Positions 37,204-50,279 of a DNA stretch of 64,000 bases are shown here, in pieces (within the stretch, counting starts at the first letter, position 1; each line of letters opens with the position of its first letter). The stretch lies in the NCBI GenBank assembly GCA_040954595.2, contig CM082596.2, positions 310,001 to 374,000 on the forward strand. Reading direction: 5' to 3'. The position numbers and the translations under genes were made by a program. The stretch comes from Balanoglossus misakiensis (lineage: Eukaryota > Hemichordata). Below the pieces are notes generated by a model, which was given only the letters and a program-made list of their open reading frames with translations, did not search any database and was not told where the DNA came from.

Positions 37204-40200
37204 CATATCCCAAGTACCATGACAAAACCTAGGTTAGACATCATATATAATGTACAAATTAATAAAGGAGACAAATATTATCTACTGGTATTGTTATAAC
37301 CTATTCATTTTTCTTCCCTGAAAACCATAATACTGATTGTCAGCTAAAAAATTGAGCTGTCGCCAGTTATCATAGAAATGTACCTAAACCGATAACACTA
37401 TCCTTGAAATACTACATGTTATGCAATTAATGTCTGCAGATTTCAATAGAGTTATTTCTGGCCCAGTCTGGCATTAATGTACGGGTAAGTCCGTTGAACC
37501 AGCTTTCACTAACATACAAATGTATATGTGATGTTTTAAGTCGTTTACTACATTGCTGTATTACGCGTCTTTCATTCGACTTTTTAAAGGCGTTGTAGAT
37601 GTAATAACACAACCGAACAACAGGAAATTGCAACTAAACTGAGATGGTCTGTAAAAACAAAAGTGTTCCTGCAACCTCATAAATGGTGTGCTTAAACTAG
37701 ATAAGTTTCTTCTTGTAACCATGGCGATTGTTACATTTAATGCTCACGGGCACAAAATTTCTTGCAACGACAGATATCAAAGTCTGTTTTAAATTTATTG
37801 TCTTTTCAAATTAGGTACGTAACTTCCTGTAGAACAGACGAATTTCCACGAGTCACATTTCATGCAGCAATGCAATTCGCAAAATAGTCACTTGTGGGTA
37901 GTATTTACTGCAAATGCGCTAACAACATTGTTCAAATTACTGGAGTACGATAAACGTAATTAATTATATATATGTAAACATATTTCAGTGATGAGATAAA
38001 TTGTGCATGCACTGTCACAAGAGACTCTAAATTAATTATCAAAATGACAACCATTGAATTCTTAATGGTTGGAAATGGTGATATCATCATCATCAGATCA
38101 ATTATCAGATGTTACATGTGATCACTAATGATAAAGTGTTATTCTCGCGATTCAATGGAAATTCACTTTAATACAAATTTACTGAATTTCGCCGACTGTA
38201 TGGAACTCAAATTGTCATGTATTTGAAGGTCAAGGGTTACAAAACTAGATATTTGCATAATTATATTAGACCCCGGGAGTACATGTATTGTCAGATGCAT
38301 TTAACAATAATTGGCAATTCTTAGATTAAAACCTGACAGGCGTAACGTCCGATCTAATGAGTTTGATTTATAGACTTAGGCTGAAGGTTCAAAAACTTTG
38401 AAATGATAATTGACCATCCTACTTTTCGGTCAAAGATGAAAGAGATCAATCAGTATAAGAGTAAAAGGGGTGACATGGTCATGGACAGAAAGCAAGATTA
38501 GAAATGTTCGTGGAAAGGCACATAGAGGAGAAATGAGTGAAGAATAAGGAAAAATAATACAAGGAAAGGAAGTGAGAGAAGTGACAGAGTCCTATATACA
38601 ATATCACAAGCCTTTGACAGCAAACACATTAAGCCATTTGATAGCACCTTCTCGCCCAGGCCTCCATAAGGCCATGAACATATATTCCAGGCAAGTTTAG
38701 TTAATTCTAAATGGTGTGTGCTCTCGCATCCTTGTGTCAAGTGAGTGTATGTTGTCCATTAATTAATACACGCAGTGTTATTGAAATGACTAATGCGAAC
38801 ATCGCTGAAAACTGTGGGTGATATTGAGAAGATTGTTACACACTGAAGAGATGGGTCAACTTGGTCATTATTGGAAACATGAACAATTAAATTAACTGCC
38901 ATCTAATCTCAAGTTGCGAAAGTAGCAAATGCTTGTGACCCCTCCTCCCTTTAATTTTAAAACAATGTCAGAGTAAATTAGTAGGTTACTGTAACCTTTG
39001 CAAGGTGACAAAATGAATAGCTATATCTGAGTGCAATGACTACATCGTTAACTGCAGATGACAATGTACAGCTCATTGATTCCCAATCTAACTGAGTCAA
39101 ATGAGACGAAGTGAATGCAGACACATTCGGAAGTCAGAAGTTCCAGCGCCAACATATTCAAAAGCCAATTGCTACTTTTCTACACTGTGGACAGTCTCAG
39201 TCATTATCTAAATGCCTCAAGCATAATTTATGCTATTTTGGTCAGTATTTTGCGAGAGTGTGCAAGTGTGAAATACAAATTCTTCTTTTCCCTCAATCAT
39301 GTCCATAACATGCATGGTTTCAGGCAAAACAATATTACTGACAAAGTTATGAAAACTTTCCAATAATATATAACGTTACACATGACTTGATTTTTTGTAC
39401 ACAATATTTCTTCCTCAAATCATATGTATGTACTCAACTATATGTTACGTGCATAATACTCTTATGCAACAACCTTAGAGATGATACACACTGTAAAAAC
39501 ACCATCTGTATTCACAATCCAAATATTCCACATTTTGTTCATGCTCAGGGGAGTGGAACATCAAACTGCAGATGATCCGACTAAATAAATATCAACTCGA
39601 ATTGGAAATTGAGCACATTGTTCCCAAACGGCAAACCATTAGAATTAAAACAAAACGAATATAAATCCATTGCACAACTTCAACACGTTTTTAAAGGTCA
39701 GATAGGAAAGGTTTCATGCAAATGCTGTTTTCTTAATCTACTTTTACAGACATTAATTGAAGTCTCATGTGAATTCAAATATCCTTCAATGCTTTTGTTT
39801 CTGTTTGGCTTATGCATGTAAGTCTGCTTAATTGTGAGACGTTATTCCCTTCCAAGCGGTCCCAGGAAAATATTGAAACTGTGACTATTCAAGCAAGACA
39901 TCATGGAGAGCTTCTCAAAATACTCATCTGTCATGGCACGGCCTTTACTGCCTCTTCGAAGAACATTGCTTTGTGTTTGTACATTTTTATCCAGTGGGAA
40001 CTATGACAGTGATGATGACGTTTTATCTATAACACCTGCTTATGAACCAGATGTACTTAAATGATCATGCTGTATTACTGTCTGCGTGTTTGGTCACAGA
40101 AAGTGATCAAGCCTTATTTACCAGTTATGTTGTTCATCCAAATAGGGCAGGTGAATAGAAAATATTGGGCATATTAAAGTCCAAGTATCGGGTCAAAGAT

Positions 40201-40342
40201 CAACCAAATAATATCACATTTACAGCTATGTCGTGTCCACTTGTATTAAAACCTAAAAGTGACGTACAGTGTTGGCATTTGATGGACTGTAAGAACGCCT
40301 GTCATCATCAATTTCCTCCTGTTTCACGTCCACACTCCCTAG
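37204..40342. other. noncoding stretch
   Basis: No supported gene. Purine-rich sequence at 38515-38590 is pyrimidine-rich on the opposite strand. A 63-base exon-like interval on the plus strand near 40228 (acceptor CACATTTACAG, donor GACT then GTAAGA) is open in one frame. It would leave an intron of only about 50-60 bp before the next candidate and does not match it in phase. Confidence 0.4.
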
Positions 40343-40556
40343 CGACGGTTGCTTGACTCAGCTGGCGTTACATGACCCTGGATACAAATATAAGTCGACA
40401 GACACCATTCCGTGGAAAGTCCACCCTTTTCCCAGGAAGAAAGAAACATTGACAAGGGCCGGAGACAACGCTCGTTGGTGGGCGATGCAAATTGGGAAAA
40501 TAGAAATTGAATCATTGCCATTTGCTTCTCGTGGGATCGCACAACTATTTCTGTAG
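40343..40556 (+). CDS. candidate terminal exon
   Basis: The acceptor has a long pyrimidine tract (TTTCCTCCTGTTTCACGTCC onward, ending CACTCCCTAG at 40342). One frame runs 70 codons from there to TAG 40554-40556, entering in phase 2, in GC-richer sequence. The peptide is protein-like and charged, including TRAGDNARWWAMQIGKIEIE and PGYKYKSTDTIPWKVHPFP. No donor occurs inside. Two minus-strand frames are also open across the interval but lack splice sites. No family was recognised. Confidence 0.35.
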
Positions 40557-42125
40557 GCTAAGCTTCGTCTCATGTGAGTTCACTGCTAATACATTTGGCT
40601 TGATTGCTTTCTCATTCTTAAAGCAAGTATGCAACATTAGCAGAGAACGCATTCATCCCATGTAGGTCCAACAGGAAATTTTATCAAGTGAGTTCTTCAG
40701 TTTCGCATAAAGTCAAAATTGATTTGGTTTTGTCACATGAAGTTTAGTATGAAATATCAAATTTCCATGCAAGACGAACTGGCCAGGTGGGTCGATTTGC
40801 GAAACGACCACGCACAATTGATCACAAGCAGTCACCTAGGTTTCTTTATAATTTCTTTCTTGCTGCACGGGAAATCAATGTTTGCACACTCAGGCCCTTC
40901 ATCTCTTTAAATCTTTTATTCGTTTTATCGATTGAATATATGTAATGTATGTGTTAAACGTGACAAATCACAGTGCATGCATGGTACAAACAATCATAGG
41001 CTTTTACAACATCCATAACAATCAAATGATGGGATGTGAGACTTATAAAAGGGATTGCTTCCTATAGAAAATAGATACTTTGATACACACATAGCTTTAA
41101 CATCTGAATAGTTCTATGGTATGTCGAACATACAGTAAATAAGCCTCAAAATTCTCCAACGAAAGACTAAATCCATGTGAATGCACAGAAGCTTACCAAT
41201 GATGCCTATATCAAGATTACTGACAATTTGCAATTTGACTAAAACTATTATGTTAATATCAAGCAACATAACTTTCCATGAATTCTTCTCTCCATAATTA
41301 GTTTAAGTTCTCTCAGTTAGCTACGTAATAACTTTAGATTGCAAACAATGTTTCTTAATCGTAAAGACTGGCTTTCAATTACTTGAGTGATTAGCTTTCT
41401 TCATTTATTTTCTGTTTCCTTTTCAAATACATTGCGTGATGGCGTCCCTTGTCAAGTTCCACTAAATGAACGTCTGATGAATGCACCCTACCCCGGCGTA
41501 CTTAACCTTTTGGGAAGTCGAGTTAAGTCTATACCATGACAGACTTTATATGTAGAGCAATGAGTCAGGCTTAAAACCGGTCTGTCATATCTGCTTTAAT
41601 TACTTGGCCATTCTTCTATCGATAACCACGCGTCTTTTCAAATAATCAGTTGCAATGATATTTGTTACGCAGTGGTGCATATCACTGCCAGTCAGTGACT
41701 GTATACGTGTATTTTCTGGCTTTCTGTCTAGACAACTCTTTTCTAATGTCACTACACATCTCTCACCCTGATGTTCATCCTCCCTCTATGTTTATAGAAT
41801 ACTCTGGTCTACCTCTAGGCCATCCATGTAATGCTATCTTTACAATGTTACTATCTTTCTTTATCAATATCTGTATCTGCCATGTCGCCAATTATGAGTT
41901 GCTCCACCTACATCGCCTCTAATGTTGTCTCCGTTAAGGTCTTTGTCGAGCAGGGCGTAGCTTTAATAGCCTCTCTGTGTATTGATACTTAAAATGCACT
42001 TCACGTCTTTGTCTCAATGTCTATTTCTATTTATTAATATATTTCATCTTGGGTACTTTTTCTTTGAAATGTTATTTTGTCACTAACTTCTTAGTTTTCC
42101 CACACTCTCTCATAATCATTAAAAA
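40557..42125. other. noncoding stretch
   Basis: No supported gene. A plus frame at 41662-41922 (86 codons) is pyrimidine-rich, with no donor and no recognised motif. Confidence 0.4.
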
Positions 42126-42326
42126 CTTCAATAAGAAAGTGTATAGAAAAAAAAATGTGAGTTAAATCAAATAAATCTACATGTCTTTTAAAAATAAATT
42201 CACTTGTCAACATGGACAAAGTGGCCTTCATCGTCATAATATGGTAAGCACAAATGTAGATAGAAAGAAAGACATATAGATTTATTTAACTCAAACTTTG
42301 TTTTCTATACACTCACTTATTTGAAG
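42126..42326. mobile_element. MITE-like inverted-repeat element
   Basis: The left arm (42126-42189) and the reverse complement of the right arm (42263-42326) align over about 60 bases at roughly 80 percent by eye. Shared blocks include GTGTATAGAAAA, GAGTTAAAT and TAAATCTA, with ATGTCTTT near the inner end. The arms flank a roughly 73-base centre with no coding capacity. The size and structure fit a non-autonomous DNA transposon, and the transcript would fold into a long hairpin. No clear target-site duplication was seen. The superfamily cannot be assigned. Confidence 0.6.
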
Positions 42327-45300
42327 GCAGCAATAGAGTGTAAAGATTAACGGCATGTTGATGACCTATTTCATATCACTTCATGATTTCCAACACACAT
42401 CACCAGACATTGGAGTAGAGTGGAAATGCCTCGCATTTGGCAATATGAAGGTAGAATGCACAGGTCCTGCGAGCTATAATGGGAGGGAAATCATGTGAAA
42501 CGATATGCATTACGCGAAAAAATGAACATGACATACAGAATTTGGTGAACTGAAAAGTGTTTTAAATGGACACTACGCATGATTTGCATGGCAATTGTAC
42601 AGTTAGAGTATTAAGTATCTCCTCTGAACTGTTTGTTGGTTACCTTGCTACACAAAGCCAGCGTATAGCCACCTCATTTCAAAAGGTGAGCTATCCACAT
42701 CATCTTTTCAATTTAAAGTTGCAATTGCGCATCGAGTTTCTCACACAAAAGATTCGTATCACCGTAAATAATAAGCGAGAGTATATCCACCCTATTGCTC
42801 CGATATTTCTTCAGCATTGCGATGTTGTTGTGGAGACAGAATATTGTCCTTGTTGAAATTCAGTCGACATTTAAGGTCAAGGATATAATAAAAGAGTTCA
42901 TTGGCGTATTTTGTGGTGGAAAGTGTAAAATGAACATTAGGAATACTAAAGTAAAGAATACTAGAGTGTGTGTGTGTCTGTCTGTCTGCATGCCTGCCTG
43001 GCTCTCTCTCTCTCTCTCCTTTAAATTTAACACAAGGAGGATTATATACGCTAGCTTACACATGATAATGATAAGAATGTATTCATAATACTCTTAGTCT
43101 TATCTCATCTAGTATATCTAAAAGTTGGAATGGCACGTTAATCCCATACTGAAAGTCACCGCTGTTTCGAAGAAATCCAAGACAATGGGCAACATTCTGT
43201 CCACATCTTAGTTTCTGTATGTATACGACTATGTTCATTGTCACTTTCTCATGAATTTTTTGTAGAGTTACTTTATCTCTGTTCGTTATTGTTCAATATC
43301 AGTTTTCTTATCTGTATGCGTATATGCGCCTTATAACATATCTTAAGCACTCAAAATATTCCATAATACTACAAATATAACTCGCCATAACAAAGAGTGA
43401 GGGTGATATTTACATTTAGTTGATACACCGTAAGTTTACAGAGGTCATGAAATGATTGTCAAATTTTAAATGGACAATTTCAAAATATATTATAATAATG
43501 ATTGCGTTTTTCCTGGATCTTCTAAGGTTATTCAGACAAACAGCCCATAAGATAGATATTCTCCTTCGGTGGCGTTACATTTCAAAAATTGTTTGACCTT
43601 CCTGGAATGCCCACAATGCAATATGATCTGAAAACTGGGAGCCACCGATGTATAGGCAATGGCAGACACCTGGGAATAGCTAACGATATTAATTGCGTAA
43701 TTGTGGAATGTAACCTACAAATAAATTATCTAGCAGCTATGACCTGATACCCCAAATTTTCGAAATATATTGAATATTTCAGTTTCTATTTGGTAACAAA
43801 ATCCAGGTTGCCAACAGTTACAACCGGAACTTTGATGACAAGATAGTGATTTCTTAACAGCCTTCTGTATGAAATGCCCTGTGTGTGTACGGGTGATTAC
43901 CGCTGCGATGTGCAAATCCCGCGGGGAAACGAGAAAATGGAACAAAGCGGCCTGTTTTGCCTGTTCAATTTGCAACGAAAGGCTACAACGTACGGATGAA
44001 ACACACGGCTAGCGGGGAATCGTTCCTGGCAACAACCGGCAAATGTAGAAGCAAAGTAAACATTCCATGATGGACAACAAACGGATAAAATATCCGGGAT
44101 TACAATAGAAGTCTCATTTCAGAGTAGGGAAGACAACTATAACTAATAAGGGATATCACACTTTACAATATGCGAATCAAACAAGCAAGCGACAGTATTA
44201 CAAAATGTATTCTTGGCAAAAACACAACTATAGAAAGACACACAGTGGCCTTTACGTGTTTTCGAAACTCACATTGCATGATTTGCATACCGAGACTCTA
44301 TCTCCCCACGCAGGATTAAATCCTCCCTCTCATGGGGCCACTGAAGTATTTTGCTGGCCTTTGTTAAACTTTAAGATGGAATATCATTGTTAGTTAATGC
44401 CCTAGGATAATTTTGTTCTTCATGCATTGACATGTCAAATGTTCATTCCAATGAGCGACAGTGCATAACGGAATGTTTACAGGAAATTCCAATTCGAACA
44501 GAAATAGAGCTCTTAAACTTGCAATGGTTCGGTTTATTTTATCTCAGATGGCGTTTTGAGTTCAAATTGTGTAATAGCAGTTGCAGTACAGTGAATTATT
44601 CTGAATATTAACATCACCATTTATTTTAGACAAAATAAATTTCAGGCCAAATTTCAAACCGTTCAAAGCGTTTCTGGTAACAAAACAGCAAATTCAGCAA
44701 AGTCGACGTTGGTTTGTGGCAGTCTTAAACAATTTCAAACGAAGGAAATTATATTAATTACTTTGAAAACTTTAAAACTGTCATCTTATACATCATGCCC
44801 CCAGAAAATGCTCCGACACTGGGTATGGTTATGTGAAATTGGCAATATATTTTTCTGATTTCTTGATTGACGGGTGCATTGCATCATGACTCCTATATTG
44901 GGACTGGTTTATTAGGATGAGGCATGTGTTCATCATTCAGATTCTTTATTGAAAAACGCGAGTAGAATTTGAAATGGTGCTAGGTCAATGTCCTTAAAAG
45001 TCCGCTTTTTGCGTTTTTGCGTAAGACTAAAATTGTCAGGAAACACCTATGGATTCAAAGGATTTCTCCTTTCAATTGAACCAATTAACTATTGAAATCC
45101 AGATTGAACCTCCAAATATTACATTCTCGTTAAACGGGTTACAGCGTGCTGTATTCGTAGATTTTTTCCCGCTGGACTTAACCAAGGACATTTTCAAAAG
45201 TAAAGATCGTGCGAGTTTGGAATTTGCCTCATCTTAATTGGATAAGCTTGACCGTTGGGATCCAACAAGGCAGTTTAATAAATACAAACTGGTGACTTAT

Positions 45301-47294
45301 GAGCGGAGGCTGTATTTCTTCCTTTGCCCGCCAACTGAAGGAATAACCGTATTGGTTGCATAGCAACTGCAATCGGCTTTTGATTTCTGTTTCGTATCAT
45401 GACTATATAGGCCCATTTCACAAAGTCCATATCTTGGCGCTATGTATGTTACAGTTTATGTCTTATGTGAATTTTAATCTATCTTGTTTGATCATCTGCT
45501 ACATTGTAATACCTTATACGCAATCTCATCTACTGTACATGCGTTGAAATATTTTGGCAAATGTCTGCCATTCTAGCTCACAGCTTCTGCCATGCCAAAT
45601 ACTGTCACACCATATAATCTTATGGGATCCTCTGAGTAAAAAAGTTCACATGCCCCAGTAATGTACGTGCAACTGTGAACTGGAACGTCGTTAAGGTAAT
45701 AATGTCGCCAAGACAAATTGACAGGTGAATTAAGAAAAAAAAGTCTGATAGAAGCAGTTTTGTTGGTGTTTGGCTGAAATCTCCTAGCATGACGCAACGT
45801 GTGGTTTTATTGAAAATCGCTGGCGTTTCCATACTGCTCTGACGTATACTAATGGTCCCATGTGGCGTTTGCACATGCTAATGCATGACTTGTGAATTCT
45901 AGATAATCTAGTCCATCGCGAATACTGACTCCCCGTCAGGTACTGAGTTCATCCGAATTAAAGAATCAATGGTTCTTACTGAAAGGGGCATAATGGTAAC
46001 ATTTGGCTACTTCATCAATATTTTTTTATCTATGTATCAACTGCAGTTTCTTTTTCTCTTCACTAGAACCATGCAGGATGAAATACTCTGAATGCGTTTT
46101 GTCAAGGTGGAGAAAATATTCAAGTCCGGACCTGAATTCAAATTTTGCTGATGAAGAATGCTGTATAAATATGCCCTGTGTTGACATGGTTCAAGGTTTC
46201 AAACCAGAAACTGTTGTTGTTTCAATAAGAAACGGGAGTATTATATTGAAAATATAGATTAGAATAACAGCTAGTTGAAGTTCTAACCATATAGGAACTT
46301 CAATGTCCTGACTGTTTGCAATTTGTTGAACTATCTTCTACCCTGAGACACATGTGTAGAGAAATCAGCTTCTCTGTATGAAACTGTGGTCACTATATTC
46401 ACTTTACCCAAGGTGCTAGCATTTCCCTAGGCGTGCCCATCTGAACTGCAAGGTTCGATGATATTTCCATTCAATCATTGTGATGGTTTTACGGCCCCTG
46501 TGAGCAGATGGTTCCCTAGTTGTCCTAAGCATTAAGGATTGATCCTTTTATTTGCTTTCTAAGCCCCCAAGGTTAGAGTGGACTAGAAAAGAGCGTGATT
46601 CGTCTTGCTTGAGTTTCTAGTTTACAAGTCTGCAGTCATCTCTTGTAATACAAGCGTGGGACGTATTTCCAGACGACTGCAATTTCAGATTTACCGAACG
46701 CAATCCGTGTCTGGGTTTTTATAGTTGTATAATTTTCATTGTGTTTATTCGTTGTTCAAAAATAACATGCACCAGTTGTCAAATGTCATATCAGTTTTCT
46801 GGCCATTCTTTACGATCAATGTTCAATGTTATTAACCAAATCAACCTCTATAATGTTGCAAATGATTATCGACAAATCTCATGTCAACACTAATTATAAC
46901 CAGTGCACTCTTTGTACTGTTGTGAGCGATAGATGGAGACAGCCGTTGCCATCTAAATATCACGTCACAGCTAGTACACCAAGGAGCAACTTTACCACCT
47001 GTTATCCAAATCTGATAGGTCTGGGGTTGCGACTGTTCTGTCACAGTCACTCGACAGCATACAGCTCACTTTTTATCTGAAACAGTTTCTGTAATGTACT
47101 AGAAATAAACCCCTCAAGAGGTGTATGTGAATGTTGCCTGATTCACTTGATAGAATACAAGATCTAACATCACGTTCGCTGCCTGGAAAGTGGAAGCTGG
47201 TGGATACGTCGACGCTTCTTTTTACAGTGAAGTAATCTAAGTTGGAACACAATTCATAAGGGAGAAATAAATTACATGTCTGTATTAACTTTAC
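42327..47294. other. noncoding stretch with one compound microsatellite
   Basis: No supported gene. It includes the TG/TCTG/CT repeat at 42967-43018. Open frames such as 42566-42856 and 45620-45874 have no convincing splice-site pair. Confidence 0.4.
42967..43018. repeat. compound TG / TCTG / CT microsatellite
   Basis: Consecutive (TG)n, (TCTG)n, GCATGCCTGCCTGG and (CT)n tracts. Frames across it are artefacts of low complexity. Confidence 0.9.
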
Positions 47295-47474
47295 TTTGTA
47301 CGACTGTTGGTGAAGTGGAAAGACTTCATAAAATCTGACATCTCCATTTCCCGAAGGACATTCTTGTTTGATAACAACGGTACCAACAGGAATCGTGACC
47401 GTTGCATGCATCCACTCCAAGAATGATCTTGCATTACAGTGTATTGTGTAACAGGAATATGCATTATAAAACAC
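47295..47474 (-). CDS. candidate internal exon, phase 0-0
   Basis: Minus strand, 60 codons, ending at a usable donor (TACAAA then GTAAAG). The acceptor proposed is CAAGCTATTCAG at 47475, whose pyrimidine tract is weak; an alternative acceptor ends in GCAAG further in. The frame is part of a 151-codon open frame, the longest in the window outside the ATGT repeat. The peptide reads in part HATVTIPVGTVVIKQECPSG and contains four cysteines. It follows candidate exon 49163-49308 in transcription order with matching phase. The beta-strand-like pattern suggests an extracellular module, but no domain was recognised. Confidence 0.35.
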
Positions 47475-48171
47475 CTGAATAGCTTGTGGCATCTGTTGGT
47501 GAGGTATATATGGCGTACACGTACACATTCATACATGCCTCCCAACAGGTTTTCTGTGTGTTTGGTAAACAAACCCTTTCCGAAATTGCTTTTTAATCTC
47601 GCTAAATCTCGTCTTCCCACAAACCTGAGCTCGCGAGCGCGATCAATCACGAAGCAGGGTCGTGCGTGACGTCACTTCGGGTGTCACAGTTTGCGCGAAG
47701 TAGTAACTGTATTTTGGACATGGCTTTCGCTTTTAAATGCAGAAGGAGATATAAACGAGTGGCTATAGTAGATTGCAATGTTTATGTCGCGCATCTCACG
47801 ATGTTCAAAACCCAAGTCATTTAATGAATTTCTTATCGGATTAAGCCTTCTTCCTTGTCAGCTCTCACTTGTCAGGAGTTTTCAATTTAGTTAACAGAGA
47901 AAATAGAGAGCTGCATTTCAAAAAGACGGCATCATCCGTTACTAACACCCCTGCCGCGGTCCTTTGATGAGCCCATCAAGCATTCATTCCAAAGCCACAA
48001 TAATTACCAGCTCCACCAGGGACCTGCCTCAACTGTTTCACTTCACATACAACAGCTTCTAATCGAGAAGGGGATGAAAATTCATATTATATCTCCTATT
48101 ACTTCATGCGATGGTACGTGTGTTAAGTTTGCATGTCTGTGAACGCAGACATTTCCATGCAATTATAGCAG

Positions 48172-48355
48172 AATAGGAGTGCACTTTATAAATATAAATC
48201 AAGTCATTGGTGACACAAATCGCGATGTAAGTATGAATCCTGAACAATTAGGCGGTGTTGGTGTAACCTCCTCACAGCGTACGTGTGTCCATTCACTTTA
48301 TAAAATGCATTTTAACGGAATTGCAAAAGAAATGAATCCCAAAAATAAAACACAG
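48172..48355 (+). CDS. candidate internal exon, opposite strand
   Basis: The plus strand has an acceptor (CCATGCAATTATAGCAG) at 48171 and a strong donor (AACACAG then GTGAGA) after 48355. The 184-base interval is open in one frame (61 codons, phase 2 to 0), including NQVIGDTNRDVSMNPEQLGG and ending EMNPKNKTQ. It lies between two minus-strand candidate exons, so it belongs to a gene nested in an intron, or one of the two models is wrong. No family was recognised. Confidence 0.3.
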
Positions 48356-49162
48356 GTGAGAATACATTCCATTTTACACTAAGTATGAACATGAGTTACT
48401 GGACAATATAATTTCCATGTCATGTTATGTCATAGTGACGTAAGCTATCGCGAAACTCATCAAAATACATAAAACCTGAGACCTCCAGCCCAAAAGTTTC
48501 TCTGACCTGTATTAAAATGACGTGCCACTTTGCATGTTAATCATTTGCACTTCCAATTTACTTGTCTGCTTCATAAGATTTCTATCACAACAGAAACTTC
48601 TAAGTTAACGTAACTTTTATTAAGAGCATTTCAAATTGCAGTGGCACTTTCATTTGCAAGTTGCCTTTATATATTGTCACCTCTGGCTACAGGGGTCATT
48701 ATCTTTATGACTTCACTATAATTGGCCTGTTTCGGATTGAGAAGACATGCTGTCTATTTAGACACCAAATTATCCAGATGGAATATCAAATGGTTATATA
48801 AAAGTATTAACATCTGCATTCTGCTCACTATGGTGGAATTAGTGTGCTCAGTGTTTGTTGTGGTGAACTCTGAGCTCCCTCTGTAGATGATAAAAGGCCA
48901 AACATGATTTCAATGTCGTGAGAGTAGCGACATGATTTTGAAATAGCTTCTGGGTGATAAATCAGCCCATCTGCTGAACATGGATTTCCTCTTCCCAAGA
49001 TAAGAGCCCCTTCAAAGGCCAGGAGTCGATTCAATGTGTCATTATAATGGTTCTAGGTCTCACATTTTTGTCTTTCCACAACGGCTTGGAAACACTCCCC
49101 ACTCAGAGTCTGCGCACTGCAGTGTAAGAGACCTGTTGAACGTGGCTAATTGCCGCACTTAC

Positions 49163-49308
49163 AAAGTGATGGAACCTGCATGTTCCCTGATCCCCGTTGG
49201 GACTGCTGTGCCTTGGTTGTCTCCCGAGATTAGAACACGTCATCACCTCGGGGCGGCAACCAACGTGCGGTGACTCGAAGCTGCTGTGGGCTTGCAACTT
49301 TGATGAAG
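49163..49308 (-). CDS. candidate internal exon, GC-rich
   Basis: Minus strand, with a clean acceptor (TATACATTTTGCAG) at 49309 and a consensus donor (CACTTT then GTAAGTG) after 49163. Of the three frames only one is open for the whole 146 bases, and GC exceeds half, well above local background. It enters in phase 1 and leaves in phase 0 (48 codons), reading in part SSFESPHVGCRPEVMTCSNL. It joins in frame to 51820-51939 upstream and to 47295-47474 downstream. It is one of the two best-supported exons in the window. No family was recognised. Confidence 0.45.
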
Positions 49309-49623
49309 CTGCAAAATGTATACAGCGTTTTGCATCGCTGCGATGTCAACCAATCTAGTGAAACGCTTCGAGCGGTATCGGTTTAATCAGAAACTTCTTT
49401 CATCACTTGTCTCCTCACTGCTGTATCTTCTTTGCGATACTGCATTGCTCACTTTTAGGGCATCGGATATAGCAACGCTTGTACACGGAGTCCAATGACA
49501 CAGAGAACTTGGAATGCATCCAACTTTGGAGAATGTGAATTCCAATCATGTTTTAGACTCTGAACGCACTGTCAACAAAGCTGCGAGCAAGTTTACATAA
49601 CTCTGCGATTTTACCCACAAAAA

Positions 49624-49625
<2 letters not shown>
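49309..49625. other. noncoding, upstream of ATGT repeat
   Basis: A short 60-codon plus frame at 49316-49498 has no supporting splice sites. Nothing else was recognised. Confidence 0.4.
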
Positions 49626-49654
<29 letters not shown>

Positions 49655-50279
49655 TGTATGTATGCATGTATGTATGTATGTATGTATGTATGTATGTATG
49701 TATGTATGTATGCAGTATGTATGTATGTATGTATGTATGTATGTATGTATGTATGTATGTATGTATGTATGTATGTATGTATGTATGTATGTATGTATGT
49801 ATGTATGTATGTATGTATGTATGTATGTATGTATGTATGCAGTATGTATGTATGTATGTATGTATGTATGTATGTATGTATGTATGTATGTATGTATGTA
49901 TGTATGTATGTATGTATGTATGTATGTATGTATGTATGCAGTATGTATGTATGTATGTATGTATGTATGTATGTATGTATGTATGTATGTATGTATGTAT
50001 GTATGTATGTATGTATGTATGTATGTATGTATGCAGTATGTATGTATGTATGTATGTATGTATGTATGTATGTATGTATGTATGTATGTATGTATGTATG
50101 TATGTATGTATGTATGTATGCAGTATGATGTATGTATGTATGTACGTATGTATGTATGTATGTATGTATGTATGTATGTATGTATGTATGTATGTATGTA
50201 TGTATGTATGTATGTATGTATGTATGTATGTATGCAGTATGTATGTATGTATGTATGTATGTATGTATGTATGTATGTA
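49626..50279. repeat. long (ATGT)n microsatellite with CAG interruptions
   Basis: About 650 bp of tandem TATG, interrupted six times by an inserted CAG (TATG-CAG-TATG) at about 49712, 49839, 49938, 50033, 50120 and 50234. There are single substitutions near 49662 (GCATG) and 50143 (GTACG), and an extra ATG after the fifth interruption. Spacings between interruptions are 127, 99, 95, 87 and 114 bp. The same interruption recurring suggests that blocks were copied during expansion. The long reading frames in it (MYVC or HTYI repeats) result from the repeat containing no stop codons. Confidence 0.97.

Noticed and set aside
42860-43063. 67-codon minus frame, and the plus frame opposite
   Set aside because: Both cross the TG/TCTG/CT compound microsatellite and show no splice signals.
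45620-45874. VMLGDFSQTP in a minus frame, recalling the GDFN motif of LINE endonucleases
   Set aside because: The Asn is replaced by Ser and no other endonuclease motif lies nearby.
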